This document shows positions 53,522-63,202 of a stretch of 64,000 nt of DNA, in pieces. This DNA is from CAZUAQ01 sp964618455 (GTDB lineage: Bacteria > Planctomycetota > Phycisphaerae > UBA1845 > PWPN01). Below the pieces are notes generated by a model, which was not told the origin of the DNA, searched no databases, and was given only the letters and a program-made list of their open reading frames with translations. The translations under genes were made by a program, and so were the position numbers. Within the stretch, counting starts at the first letter, position 1. Every line of letters begins with the position of its first letter. The stretch lies in NCBI GenBank assembly GCA_964618455.1, contig CAZUAQ010000017.1, forward strand, positions 47,812 to 111,811, read 5' to 3'.

Positions 53522-56278
53522 TCACGGCGAGGTGGCCGCCATGGCCTTCGGCGTGCCCAGCCGGATGGCGGCGAACTCGCCCGGACGCTTGGCCCGGACC
53601 ACACCGCCGCCATACTCCGCGCTGATCCGGCGATCCCCTTCGTCCACCTCGTTGACCGCCAGGCTGATGCCCAGGCTCCGCTTCGGCTCGGCATGGAACC
53701 CGGGAATCACGCTCCACGGCACGCGAGCCACGTAGATGGTGCGGTCGCCCTCGCGCGAGGCACGGCCCCGGATCCGCCGGTTCGCCTCCTCGGCCTCCAG
53801 CACCTCCGGCACGTGCCACACCGCCTGGAGCGTCTCGCCGTCGTCCTTCACGCCCAGCCCGAACTCCAGCTCCGTCCCCCGGTAGCCGCCCCAGAGGTAC
53901 GTCCACGAATGCACGTCGTAGAGGATCTCGTCGCGCGGAAAGTTCAATGCGATCTGCACGCTGTCGTGCTCCCACATGTTCTCGGCGTCGCGCTTCTGCG
54001 TGTGGATGTCGTCGCGTACTTCGATGCGAAGGTGCAGCGCGTCGCGCGTCCACGCCGCCTGCCAGGTGATGGCATGATCCTCCGCCGCCGGGGCGTCCAT
54101 GTAATGCTGGTTCAGCGGCTCGTCGTACTTGCCCGGCTTCTCCGTCGGTGAGCGGTCGCGGTAGACCCAGTCGCACGTCGTGATCGTGGGAATCTTCTCC
54201 CACGAGACCTTGGCGGCGGCGCCCGGCTTTCTCCGCGGCAGGCGCGGGATCAGCGTCGCCTTTACACCACCGGCGCGCGGCAGTCGATACGCGGCGCCCA
54301 CCTTTTCGGTCACGTGCTCTTCCGCCTGCTCGCGAAGCTTGGTGGCCATCGCGTGCCACATTTTCTCGCGCTTGGCGATCTCCTCAAACGTGAGCTCCAA
54401 TTCATGATCCACCATCCACCGGATGAACGGCGCGATCAGCGAATCGCGTACCTGCTGTTTCAGCGACCACATGCGGACGCGGAACGTCTTGCTCGCCCAG
54501 CCGGCGAGGAACTTACTCGGCAAATGATCCGTGGCGTCGTAGGCGTTCGAGAACGACAGCCATGCCATGTAGGCTCCGACCGCGAGTTGCTCGGCCTCCT
54601 GCGGCGTCGCGGGGCGCGCTTCCATCGCCTTCATCGTCTCGAAGTAGACGTGTGCCGCCGCGTAGCTGTAATCGTTGTGCGCCTTCAGGAAGGCGACGCG
54701 CTCCTTGACCTTCTCATCCTTCGCCATGGCCGCCGCTTCCTCCAGCAGGGCCCTCCCCTTCTCGAAGTCCTCCATTGTGAAGAGCTTCATCTCACCGCGG
54801 AAGTTGTCGATGGCGTTCAGCCAGCGGCTCTTCGTCTGCCGCATCCAGCAGTGCTCCCAGTGGTCGTAGAACTCCCGGATCGGGTCGGCGGACTCCCGGT
54901 ACAGGTCGGTGATCATCTTCTCGACAATGGCGTCGGCGTCCTGTTCGGCATCCCACAGCAGCTGGTACATCAGGTAGAACATGGGCATCGAGCTGTCCGT
55001 CATCGAACCCGAGTGCGTGCCGTACCCTTCGACGCCGATCTCCGCCAGGTGCTTCAACTGCATGTCCAGCAGTTCGGGGAAGTAGCGCGGCGTCCAGTGG
55101 CTCAGCCCGATGTAATCGTAGAAGCGGATGTGATCGACCTTCTCCGCCCATTCGCGCGAGTGCGAGAAATCGACCCGCCACACGTTGTCGTCGAAGTACT
55201 GCGACGTGTCCTGGCAGAGCACGAGGCTGACGTTCGGCCCGAGGTGATCGACCGTCTTCGGCGGCACGTTGGTCAACTGGTACGCGAACACGCCGAGCCG
55301 GTGCGTCGGGTTCCACTTGTACGTCTCCGCCGCCACCTTCTGGATCAACTGGAAGTAGCTCTCCGAGATGTTCGTCATGCCCATGTACGGCTCGGAGTAG
55401 CCGTCGAGCTTCAGGCAGCGCTCGCAGCGGCAGGTGGTCATGTTGTCGTTCACACCAAGCGAGCTTTCCCCCTTTTTCACGTAGTCCATGAAGATGCCGA
55501 GCATGTCCGGATGCGTGAAGCAGGGATGGACGTCATGGCCGACGTTCCGCTTGCCGTCGAAATACGCGAAGTACTCGGGCTTGTGGCCGTAGTTCTTGTC
55601 GTTGATGATCCTGCTGATGGCGTGTCCCGTGCCGATGTACGGCAACGCCACGCCGTTCAGCGTCATGCGCATCCGGTGTTGATGGGGGCCGGGCAGTTGC
55701 CCGCCCCACCGTTGCCGGCCCAGGAAGCTCGGGCGCACAATCTGCAGTTCACCGATAGTGCGACTCGAACCCGACGCGAGAGGATGCTCCTTGATCGGTA
55801 TGCCGTCGACCTCGATGGTCAGCGTGTCTTTGCTCGGGACGATCTCCCACAGGTCACCGGGGAAGTACCACCGCACGCCGAACAGATCCTGAATCAGCGT
55901 GACAATGCCGTTGCACGTGCCCTGCGGGATGTTGCCGGCGATCACGGCGTCTTCACCGCCACGCCTCATGACGAAGCCGTCGGTCTCCAGGCTCTCGAGC
56001 GCCTGGGTCAGGGCGTTCGTCGCCGTCGTCCGGCCAAGGTGCAGCGTCGGTCCGAGCAGATCCTCTTTCCCCTGGACCACTTCGAGCGTCGCCCCGCTGA
56101 TCTTCTCGACGTAGTGCACCAGGTCGTCGACCGCCGCCTTCACCGACGGATGCTCATCGGCCACCAGCACCTTCGCCTGCGGCTTGCCGTCGCGCACCAG
56201 CACGAACGGCTCCGCCACCGCGCTGCCGGCCCCCAACACACCAACCAGGAGACCGATCCACAAACGGATATCCATCAT
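53522..56278 (-). CDS. Secreted DUF4838 protein with C-terminal CBM9-like domain
   Basis: 918 residues from ATG 56278 (GAGGTG five bases upstream). A signal peptide (GLLVGVLGAGSAVAE) leads to an alpha-glucuronidase-type N-terminal domain (about 25-150; AAVDDLVHYVEKISGATLEV) and the DUF4838 barrel (about 150-480) with the paired Cys motif TTCRCERCLKLDG. After a helical stretch, the last 230 residues form a family 9-like beta-sandwich (HALHL-type strands; MWEHDSVQIALNFPRDE). Such proteins are tied to polysaccharide breakdown, though the reaction is not settled. Closed by its own terminator. Confidence 0.85.
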   Translation of the reverse strand: MMDIRLWIGLLVGVLGAGSAVAEPFVLVRDGKPQAKVLVADEHPSVKAAVDDLVHYVEKISGATLEVVQGKEDLLGPTLHLGRTTATNALTQALESLETDGFVMRRGGEDAVIAGNIPQGTCNGIVTLIQDLFGVRWYFPGDLWEIVPSKDTLTIEVDGIPIKEHPLASGSSRTIGELQIVRPSFLGRQRWGGQLPGPHQHRMRMTLNGVALPYIGTGHAISRIINDKNYGHKPEYFAYFDGKRNVGHDVHPCFTHPDMLGIFMDYVKKGESSLGVNDNMTTCRCERCLKLDGYSEPYMGMTNISESYFQLIQKVAAETYKWNPTHRLGVFAYQLTNVPPKTVDHLGPNVSLVLCQDTSQYFDDNVWRVDFSHSREWAEKVDHIRFYDYIGLSHWTPRYFPELLDMQLKHLAEIGVEGYGTHSGSMTDSSMPMFYLMYQLLWDAEQDADAIVEKMITDLYRESADPIREFYDHWEHCWMRQTKSRWLNAIDNFRGEMKLFTMEDFEKGRALLEEAAAMAKDEKVKERVAFLKAHNDYSYAAAHVYFETMKAMEARPATPQEAEQLAVGAYMAWLSFSNAYDATDHLPSKFLAGWASKTFRVRMWSLKQQVRDSLIAPFIRWMVDHELELTFEEIAKREKMWHAMATKLREQAEEHVTEKVGAAYRLPRAGGVKATLIPRLPRRKPGAAAKVSWEKIPTITTCDWVYRDRSPTEKPGKYDEPLNQHYMDAPAAEDHAITWQAAWTRDALHLRIEVRDDIHTQKRDAENMWEHDSVQIALNFPRDEILYDVHSWTYLWGGYRGTELEFGLGVKDDGETLQAVWHVPEVLEAEEANRRIRGRASREGDRTIYVARVPWSVIPGFHAEPKRSLGISLAVNEVDEGDRRISAEYGGGVVRAKRPGEFAAIRLGTPKAMAATSP

Positions 56279-56577
56279 CACTGCACCTCGCTGATAGCAT
56301 AAGAAACGACACCGAAACGCCGTCCGCATCGTATCCGCCGCCGCGGGAGGCGTCCAAGACGGTTGTGGATGAATGGCTCAGGTTTCCATGGAGACCGCCT
56401 TCGCAGACCATACGCAGACAATGGCAGGCCATTCATGTCCACCCCGCCCTCTGCTTGCGCAAAGAACGAGCTTCCCGATATCGGTCTTGTTTCGATAATC
56501 TCTTCGAATATGTAGCAGGTTGCCGTCGCGCCGCTTCCTCACGGGCGCGGTACTGAATGGTCTTTCCGCACGCCTGC

Positions 56578-57288
56578 TTACCCCTTGCCGCTCACCAGTT
56601 CCTTCTCCCGCGCGATGAGCGCATCGAGGATGTCGGAATCGGTCTCGGCGTGGCGGATTTTGTCGAGGACGTCGTCGTTGATGACGCGGACGAGACGGGC
56701 GAGGACGCGAAGGTGGTGACGGTCTTCGTGACAGCAGACCAGGACGAACAGGTCGGTGAGCTTGCCCTCAGGCGAGCCGAAGGCGATGCCGCGCGGCGTG
56801 CGGGCGACGCAGACCATCGGCTCGGCGGAGACGTACGGCATCGGCTGGCGCGGGTGCGGGATGGCCATGCCGTTGGGCAGCGCCGTGGTGCACATGTCCT
56901 CGCGCTCCTGCAGCGCCTCCAGCAGACCGTCGCCGTCGTAGAGCAGACCGGTGCGCTCGGCCAGGCGGACAAGCTCGCGGAGCACCGACGCCTTTGTCTT
57001 GGCGGGGAACTGCGCGTCGATGCCCTCGGGCGCGATCAGGTCCGTGAGGATGAGGTCGTCGTCGCGCTGGGCGTCGCCCATGCTGCGTTCCAGGGCGAGG
57101 ACGCGATCGGGCTCGAGCGACGGCAGTTCCTGCTGCAGCCACTCGGTCACGCGGGCGCGGTTGAACCGCCACTCGCCGCCGATCTTCTGCGCCGGCAGCT
57201 TGCCCCGGTCAGCCAGCTTGCGTACCTCGCGCGCGTCCATCCCCACGTACTTGGCGAAATCTTCCAGACTCATGTTGCGATACGGCAT
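56578..57288 (-). CDS. HTH-PTS EIIA fusion protein
   Basis: 236 residues. The first 60 form an excisionase/MerR-type helix-turn-helix (MSLEDFAKYVGMDAREVRKL...GGEWRFNRARVTEWL). The rest (about 80-235) is a PTS EIIA domain of the fructose/mannitol/NtrA-like type, with the phospho-accepting H145 in NGMAIPHPRQP. No PTS permease, HPr or Enzyme I is near, so it is likely a regulator sensing phosphotransfer state. It is transcribed towards the DUF4838 gene and away from the glycosidase-like gene at 57499. Confidence 0.88.
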   Translation of the reverse strand: MPYRNMSLEDFAKYVGMDAREVRKLADRGKLPAQKIGGEWRFNRARVTEWLQQELPSLEPDRVLALERSMGDAQRDDDLILTDLIAPEGIDAQFPAKTKASVLRELVRLAERTGLLYDGDGLLEALQEREDMCTTALPNGMAIPHPRQPMPYVSAEPMVCVARTPRGIAFGSPEGKLTDLFVLVCCHEDRHHLRVLARLVRVINDDVLDKIRHAETDSDILDALIAREKELVSGKG

Positions 57289-57498
57289 GGTGACACCTGA
57301 TGCAGTTCTTCGGGCGTGTGTGCGAAGCTCAGCCGGAACTAGGGATGGTTCCTGCGCTTCACGATCCTTTCCCAGGGAATGCTACGGATCCCGGCGTGCT
57401 TTCCCGCCGACAACCGCGACGCGATCGGCTATTGTACCACATTCCCGTCCCCCGCGCGATCACGCGACCAGGGGTATGGACGCGCCAGGAGTTGAACC

Positions 57499-59448
57499 AT
57501 GAGATTGTTTCTGATGATTACCGTCGCGGTGTTGCTCTGGCCGGCGGCCTCGTCGCCGGCGAAGCCGGTGAGACCTGCTCCACCGCCTCCCTCGCGCATG
57601 GATAAGGAGCCGAACATGCGGACGCATCGATTCTCTCTTCCCGGTGGCGGCGACATCGCCGTTCGCGCGCCGGACTTCGCCTTCGCCTTGAAACCCTTCA
57701 CGCTCCACGTGGACGCGCCGGACGGCAACTGGTCCATCACGCAGGGCGAGACCTCGCGGCCGGTCCCGACAGGCGGTGAGGTCGAGTGGCGGATCAGCGG
57801 TCACGCAGGGACGAAGTTATTCTCGTTGACCAGGGACGGCGAGACGGTCGGCGAATGGAGCATCGACCTTCGCGCCGGCACCTACTTCGACGTGCCCGGG
57901 TTCGAAGGCATCCTGGCCGGCCTGCGCGAGCGCACCGCCATGCACCGCCAGGAATGGACGCGCGGCGATCGCACGTTCGTGATGAACCACCCGTGGCTGC
58001 GCGACAACATCCACGAGCTGAAAGGCTACAAGCACTGGGACCCGGATCTCGACGGCTTCGTGGACATGTTCCTCGAACTTCAGCACGACGAGGGCTTTTT
58101 TCACGAAATCGTCGGCCCCGCCGAGCACGGCCATCTGCCACTCGTGAGCGACAAGCACAAGCGTATCGAGCCCGAGCACGACATCTCCTTCATGCGGCTC
58201 GAAATCGAAGCGGACATCGAGTACCTCATGGTCGAGGCGGCATATTCGATCTGGCAGGCCACAGGCGACCATGACGCCATGAAGGCCCGCCTGCCCGGGC
58301 TCGGACGTGGCATCGACTACATGATGACGCACCCCACGCGCTGGGACGAGAAGCACCAGCTCCTCAAGCGCGTCTTCACCATCGATACCTGGGACTTCAC
58401 GTACGGCATCCCGGACTATCGGACGAACCGCCGCATCGAACCGCACATGCCCATGGCCATCATGCACGGTGATAACAGCGGGCTCTACCAGGCGTGCGTG
58501 CAGCTCGCACAGATGCATGATGCGGCCGGCAACACCGCCGACGCCGAGACGTGGCGCGAGAAGGCACAAGCCGTCCGCGAGCGGACCAACGCGCTGTGCT
58601 GGAACGGTGATTTCTACACGCACCAGATCCATCTGCAGCCGATCGACACCGGCGTGGACGAGCGCGAGATCCTCTCGCTGTCCAATCCGTACAACATCAA
58701 CCGTGGTCTGCCGACACCGGAGATGTCCCGGAAGATCATCGACACGTATCACGCGCGATGGAAGGCCCTCCAGCAACAAAAGAATCCGCGGGCCTTCGCC
58801 GAGTGGTTCACCATCGATCCCACGTACCCCGAGTTCTGCGAGTACAAACCGGGCGAGTACGTCAATGGCGGGATCGCCCCGTTCGTCGCGGGCGAACTGG
58901 CCAAGGCGGCCTTCCACCACGGGCGCGAGGCGTACGGCGCGGATATTCTACGCCGAATGGTGGCCAAGATCCGCGAGGACGGCCGCGTTGCGTTCCTGTA
59001 CTCCCCTTCCGGCGAGATGATGAAGGGCGGCCCGAGCGGCTGGGGCGCGGCGGCGTTGATCTCGGCGATGATGGAAGGACTCGCTGGGATCGTAGATGAG
59101 GACGTGCTCTACCGGCGGGTCACGATCTCGCCGCGCTTCGCCGCCGCCGGGATCGACCAGGCGAACGTCGGTGTGCGTTACGGACCGAGCGGCGCGTACG
59201 TGGCGATGGAGTTCGTGCACGACCGCGATGCACGTACGATCCGCATTCTGCTGTCGGGCGTGTCGGAAGAGGTCGAGCTGCGCGTGCTCTTACCCGAAGA
59301 TGTACGGCAGGCAACGGTCGAGAGCCCCGCGAACGTGAGCGGTCGGTTGGAAAGCGTCGACGCGTCTTCGTACCTGGTCTTCCCGCTTCCGGGCGGACTG
59401 ATCGACGGGGTTCGAGAGATCGCGATCCGGTACGCGTCAGGGGGATAA
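57499..59448 (+). CDS. Secreted six-hairpin glycosidase-like protein
   Basis: 649 residues with a signal peptide (LMITVAVLLWPAASSPAKP) and AGGAG seven bases before the ATG. A short beta domain (about 40-130) precedes an (alpha/alpha)6-type barrel (about 150-540; NHPWLRDNIHELKG, EIEADIEYLMVEAAYSIW, MHGDNSGLYQACVQLAQMH, SGWGAAALISAMMEGLAG) and a closing beta-sandwich. This matches GH63/GH78/GH65-like enzymes, which act by acid/base Asp or Glu pairs; I cannot fix which residues. Stops of this gene and the next, convergent gene are 5 bases apart. Confidence 0.82.
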   Translation: MRLFLMITVAVLLWPAASSPAKPVRPAPPPPSRMDKEPNMRTHRFSLPGGGDIAVRAPDFAFALKPFTLHVDAPDGNWSITQGETSRPVPTGGEVEWRISGHAGTKLFSLTRDGETVGEWSIDLRAGTYFDVPGFEGILAGLRERTAMHRQEWTRGDRTFVMNHPWLRDNIHELKGYKHWDPDLDGFVDMFLELQHDEGFFHEIVGPAEHGHLPLVSDKHKRIEPEHDISFMRLEIEADIEYLMVEAAYSIWQATGDHDAMKARLPGLGRGIDYMMTHPTRWDEKHQLLKRVFTIDTWDFTYGIPDYRTNRRIEPHMPMAIMHGDNSGLYQACVQLAQMHDAAGNTADAETWREKAQAVRERTNALCWNGDFYTHQIHLQPIDTGVDEREILSLSNPYNINRGLPTPEMSRKIIDTYHARWKALQQQKNPRAFAEWFTIDPTYPEFCEYKPGEYVNGGIAPFVAGELAKAAFHHGREAYGADILRRMVAKIREDGRVAFLYSPSGEMMKGGPSGWGAAALISAMMEGLAGIVDEDVLYRRVTISPRFAAAGIDQANVGVRYGPSGAYVAMEFVHDRDARTIRILLSGVSEEVELRVLLPEDVRQATVESPANVSGRLESVDASSYLVFPLPGGLIDGVREIAIRYASGG

Positions 59449-59453
59449 GCCCG

Positions 59454-60098
59454 TTACTCGGAGGGGGCGGCGTCCGGCCGACTCTCGTTGTACCTGCGTT
59501 TGGCACGATCGAGCCAGCCGAGGAAACTCGCTTCCTCCATGGCGCCGACGAACTGGTCGATTCGCCGGCCATCGGGGGAGAGAATCACGTACGTGGGAAT
59601 CGCCTCGACGCGGTACTTCGTGGAGAGCTTGGAATTGCTCCTCGGGTTGAGCTTGACCGCCACCCAGTTCGACAACGCGCTCCTGACGGTCTCCTTGGAC
59701 AGCACCTCGCGCTCCATGTAGCGGCAGGCGCCGCAGCCGCGCGACGTGAAGGCCAGCAGCACCAGCTTGTCGCTTTCCTGAGCCTGCTCGAGCCCGCCTT
59801 CGTAATTCCGTGTCCAGCCACCGAACGCCGGCATCGGTCCGGACGAGTACACCACGGCGAACGTCACCAGGATGATCAGCACGACGCCCCACATCCACAA
59901 CGGAGCGCTGGACGATTCCTTCGGTTGAGGATTCCGGGGGTCCTCGGGGTTCTGTCCCTCCGGCACCATTCGCGGGTCCACCCCCTGGGCCATGCGGGGA
60001 TCGTAGCCCTGCGGCATGCGCGGATCGTGACCGCCGGTTCGGCGCGGGTCGTACGGATTGGGGTTTCGCGGATCGTATCCTGGCGGCATCTGGCTCAT
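59454..60098 (-). CDS. Membrane-anchored thioredoxin-like protein with octapeptide repeats
   Basis: 214 residues from ATG 60098 (GGAG seven bases upstream; an ATG four codons earlier is also in frame). Residues about 8-47 are five tandem octapeptides of the form xDPRxxxG (YDPRNPNP, YDPRRTGG, HDPRMPQG, YDPRMAQG, VDPRMVPE). One membrane helix follows (LWMWGVVLIILVTFAVVYSS), then a thioredoxin fold with CGAC in FTSRGCGACRYME and the cis-Pro in AIPTYVILSPDG. The repeats should lie in the cytoplasm and the redox domain outside. It resembles DsbD-gamma/thioredoxin_7-type proteins. Confidence 0.85.
   Translation of the reverse strand: MSQMPPGYDPRNPNPYDPRRTGGHDPRMPQGYDPRMAQGVDPRMVPEGQNPEDPRNPQPKESSSAPLWMWGVVLIILVTFAVVYSSGPMPAFGGWTRNYEGGLEQAQESDKLVLLAFTSRGCGACRYMEREVLSKETVRSALSNWVAVKLNPRSNSKLSTKYRVEAIPTYVILSPDGRRIDQFVGAMEEASFLGWLDRAKRRYNESRPDAAPSE
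59958..60077 (-). repeat. 24-bp tandem repeats encoding xDPRxxxG
   Basis: Five degenerate 24-bp units inside the thioredoxin-like gene, keeping DPR in every copy. The nucleotide copies differ, so the repeat is held by selection on the peptide or is old. Confidence 0.7.
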
Positions 60099-60369
60099 TG
60101 CGTGCTCCATCCCGTTGGTGGTCTTTCCCCTGTCAGACTCCTCTCTTGCATCGCGTCAGGACGGCCGGCACTTTAGCGGCTTCCGTGAAACAGCCGCCTT
60201 TTCGGTGAATCCCGGACCGATAAACGGATCTTGAACATTTTGATCTCAGAGCCGCGTCGGATATCGTTGAGTCATGGCCCCGGCACACTCACGACGTTCA
60301 CGTTCCATCGGATCCGCTCGGATCGCAACGGCGCGCGTCGGCCTGCCCCCGATCGATCGAAACATCCAT

Positions 60370-63162
60370 GTGCGACCGTCCTGCTTCATCGTGTTGCTCT
60401 CCCTGGTATTGATCTGTGGCTGCGCGGCAACCCCCGGCGGTTCGCTCTTCTCCTCGTCGGGATCGGCCGTGCGCGATGAAGCGCTCACGACGCGCATGCA
60501 GACCCCGTGGTCGTTCCTTGAAGGGCGCATGCAGGATGGACTGCGCAAGCGGCACCTGCCGGCGGATCTGGAGTGGGAGCAGCTCTCCGAGTCGCGCTTC
60601 GACCAGGGCGACGCCCCGGCCGCCGGATGGCAGAAGCGCGGCGGGGTGCAGGTCCGTGCTTACGCCCTGGAGGGTCGGACCGGAATCGAGATGCTGGCCG
60701 AGAGTTCGGGAGGCGCGCTGGGCGGTATCGAAAAGAGCCTCTCCCCCGCGCCGCTGGCGGGGCGCAACGTGCGCATCGATGTCACGCTGGCCTGCACGTC
60801 CGAACCGCAGGTGACCGCGCTGCGCGGTGTTCGCCTCTCCGTCGAAGCGCGTGACCTCGCCGGGCGAAGTCACACCGTGGCGCTTCCGCTGCAAGGCGGC
60901 ATCAGCCCCGGTTGGGAAACGGAATCTTTCACGCTGCATTTCGACCCGGCGTTGGGCTCCGCCACGTTGCGCATCGACGTGATCCAGCCCGGCGGCCGCA
61001 TCGCGCTGCAACGGACGCGCGTCGTCGCCCTGCCCCGATCGCTTCCCGACATGGGCGGACTGGAGTCCGCTTCCGGCCCGGTGAACCTGGTCGTCGACGG
61101 TGACTTCGAGACCGGCCAGCCGCGCTTCTTCGCCGGGGCGACGCGCCGCCGACCGGACGGCTCGGCCGTCGCCTACCCACTGCTCTGGGAGTACGTCGAA
61201 GGCAGCGTGCTCGGCCGCCGCGCCCTCTGGCTCGCGCAGGACGGCGAATCCGCACGCGTGGGCTTCGGCCCGCTCGATCTCACCCGGACCTACCGCACGA
61301 GCGACCGCCGGCTCATGTGGCATCTCTCGTTCTACGCGCGCTCCTCCGCCGCCGGGGCTATCCAGGCCACGCTGAAGGATCGCTACGCCACCATCGGCCA
61401 GCATCGCTTTCAGACGAAGACCACGTGGGAGCGTTACACGTGCACCTTCATCGCCGAGCCGCCCACGCTGACCAAGCGCGCGGAACTCGCCGGAACCGAA
61501 CTGCTCATGGACTTCACCGCCCAAGGCGGTTCCCAGCCGATCGAACACTGGCTCGATGTCGTGGCGTTGACGCCGATTCCACTGGGCAGCGGGCTCGAGG
61601 AGTACCCACGGTCAGCCGCCATGGAAGTCGGTCTCGCCCCGCCGGAGACCCCGAGTTATGACCTTCGCGGCCTGATCGATCGCGGCGACGCGGCCCGCTT
61701 CACCATGACACTTGTCGGTCCGGTCAACGCGAGGAATGCGCCGTCGGGGGGACGCGTCGCGCTGGACGTGCTCGACGCCTGGGACCGCAGCGTCTGGTCC
61801 CGCACCTCGCCGATCAATTTCAATACGGAAGGATTCCAGGAAGAGTCCGCCTCGGTCACGCTCGGGCAGGGCTATTACCGCGTGCTGGCCACCGCCTGGA
61901 GTGGTGCGCCGGGCGAGTCCGACCTGCTCTCCCACGCCCAGCTTCCGCTCGCGCTCATCACCACGCACGACACGATTCCGCGCAACGGGCGCTACGGCCT
62001 GACCGCCGCCGAAGGCATCGCCTCGCTCCGCACGACACATCTCGGCGCGGGATGGATCCGCGCGGATCTCGCCGCGCGTCAGGTCAAGTCGGGGCAGGGC
62101 CGGGATTTTACGCGTTGGCGTGAGGTGATGCGGCGTGCCCGCTCTGCCGGGTCCAATGTGATCGTCGGCTTCACGCTGCCCTCCGACGGCGAACTCGATG
62201 CCTTCCTCCGCGCGTGGCTTGACGACGAGGCCGCCACGCCCTGGGCCCTCGTGCCCAGCCCGCCCGTCGTCTCCGGCAACCCCGTGCAGGAATACTTTCA
62301 GCAGATGGCGCGCATCCGCGACACGCTCGGCGAACTCAACCGCGAGACCGTGCTCGTGCGCGATCTTTCCGTCACCGGCGTCTCCGCCTCACGCACTTCG
62401 GAGATGAACGCCGCGCGGCAATGGCCCATCGTCGGCATCACGTGCGCGCCGACACGCCTGCCCGAACAGACCGAATCGCTCCTGCAGACCATCGCCCAGA
62501 GCGTCCCGGAAGGCGGTGAGATCTGGGACCTGCGCGTCCCGGTTCACCTCTCCGACCCCAGCCGCCTGGAGCACCTGACGCTGATCTCCTCGTCGCCCCC
62601 GTCGATGCAGCCGGTCTCCATGCTCGATTCCCCCGCCCCGCCGGTCATCGCCGCCTCGCGCATGATCCGAAGCGTACTGATCCGCGGCCTGGTCGGCGCC
62701 GCGCGCGTCTGCTCCGCCGCGCACAGCCTCGAGCCCGTGCTCTCCATCCATCAGCCCTCGCACCTGCGCATGCACGAACTCGATCACGCCCCGCGTCCCG
62801 CCGTGGCGGCCTTCGACTGGATGGCGTATCTGCTCAACCACGCCGACCCTGTCCGCTGGGTCGATCATCCCGGCCAGTGCCGCCTGCTCGGCTTCGCCTG
62901 TGACGACGGCCGCCGCATCATCGCCGTCTGGCGGCCCTACGGCCTGCAGCCCTCGGTCATGCAGTTCCCCGGGCTGCCCGGGGCGACGCAACGCTACGAC
63001 CTCTTCGGCCAGCGGATCACGCTCGCCCGCAAGTCCGGCACCGCCCTCCTGCCCGTCAACGAATGTGTGCAGTACCTCGTCATCCCCGCCGGCCACGCGG
63101 GCTCCTTCGACAACGTCCTCTCCCAGGCCCGCATCCTCACCGACGACCCGCCCGGGTCGTGA
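60370..63162 (+). CDS. Large lipoprotein with carbohydrate-binding-like and barrel-like regions
   Basis: 931 residues from GTG 60370, which begins a lipoprotein signal (SCFIVLLSLVLICGC); ATG 60274 is in frame but adds an Arg-rich stretch of low likelihood. Two jelly-roll-like modules follow (about 50-210; and 240-395, opening NLVVDGDFETGQPRFF). A beta-rich module comes next, and from about 560 a TIM-barrel-like region (LGAGWIRADLAARQ, GSNVIVGFTLPSDGELD) ends in a small beta domain (RYDLFGQRITL). The order resembles GH39-like or DUF-type glycosidases. No catalytic pair can be named. Function uncertain. Confidence 0.75.
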   Translation: MRPSCFIVLLSLVLICGCAATPGGSLFSSSGSAVRDEALTTRMQTPWSFLEGRMQDGLRKRHLPADLEWEQLSESRFDQGDAPAAGWQKRGGVQVRAYALEGRTGIEMLAESSGGALGGIEKSLSPAPLAGRNVRIDVTLACTSEPQVTALRGVRLSVEARDLAGRSHTVALPLQGGISPGWETESFTLHFDPALGSATLRIDVIQPGGRIALQRTRVVALPRSLPDMGGLESASGPVNLVVDGDFETGQPRFFAGATRRRPDGSAVAYPLLWEYVEGSVLGRRALWLAQDGESARVGFGPLDLTRTYRTSDRRLMWHLSFYARSSAAGAIQATLKDRYATIGQHRFQTKTTWERYTCTFIAEPPTLTKRAELAGTELLMDFTAQGGSQPIEHWLDVVALTPIPLGSGLEEYPRSAAMEVGLAPPETPSYDLRGLIDRGDAARFTMTLVGPVNARNAPSGGRVALDVLDAWDRSVWSRTSPINFNTEGFQEESASVTLGQGYYRVLATAWSGAPGESDLLSHAQLPLALITTHDTIPRNGRYGLTAAEGIASLRTTHLGAGWIRADLAARQVKSGQGRDFTRWREVMRRARSAGSNVIVGFTLPSDGELDAFLRAWLDDEAATPWALVPSPPVVSGNPVQEYFQQMARIRDTLGELNRETVLVRDLSVTGVSASRTSEMNAARQWPIVGITCAPTRLPEQTESLLQTIAQSVPEGGEIWDLRVPVHLSDPSRLEHLTLISSSPPSMQPVSMLDSPAPPVIAASRMIRSVLIRGLVGAARVCSAAHSLEPVLSIHQPSHLRMHELDHAPRPAVAAFDWMAYLLNHADPVRWVDHPGQCRLLGFACDDGRRIIAVWRPYGLQPSVMQFPGLPGATQRYDLFGQRITLARKSGTALLPVNECVQYLVIPAGHAGSFDNVLSQARILTDDPPGS

Positions 63163-63202
63163 GAGCGTCGCACCCATCACAATAGTCAGTGATCTGCCCT
63201 TT

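Noticed and set aside
54314..56302. 662-codon plus-strand frame opposite the DUF4838 gene
   Set aside because: An Arg/Val/His-rich shadow of the minus-strand gene, which has a signal peptide, ribosome site and terminator.
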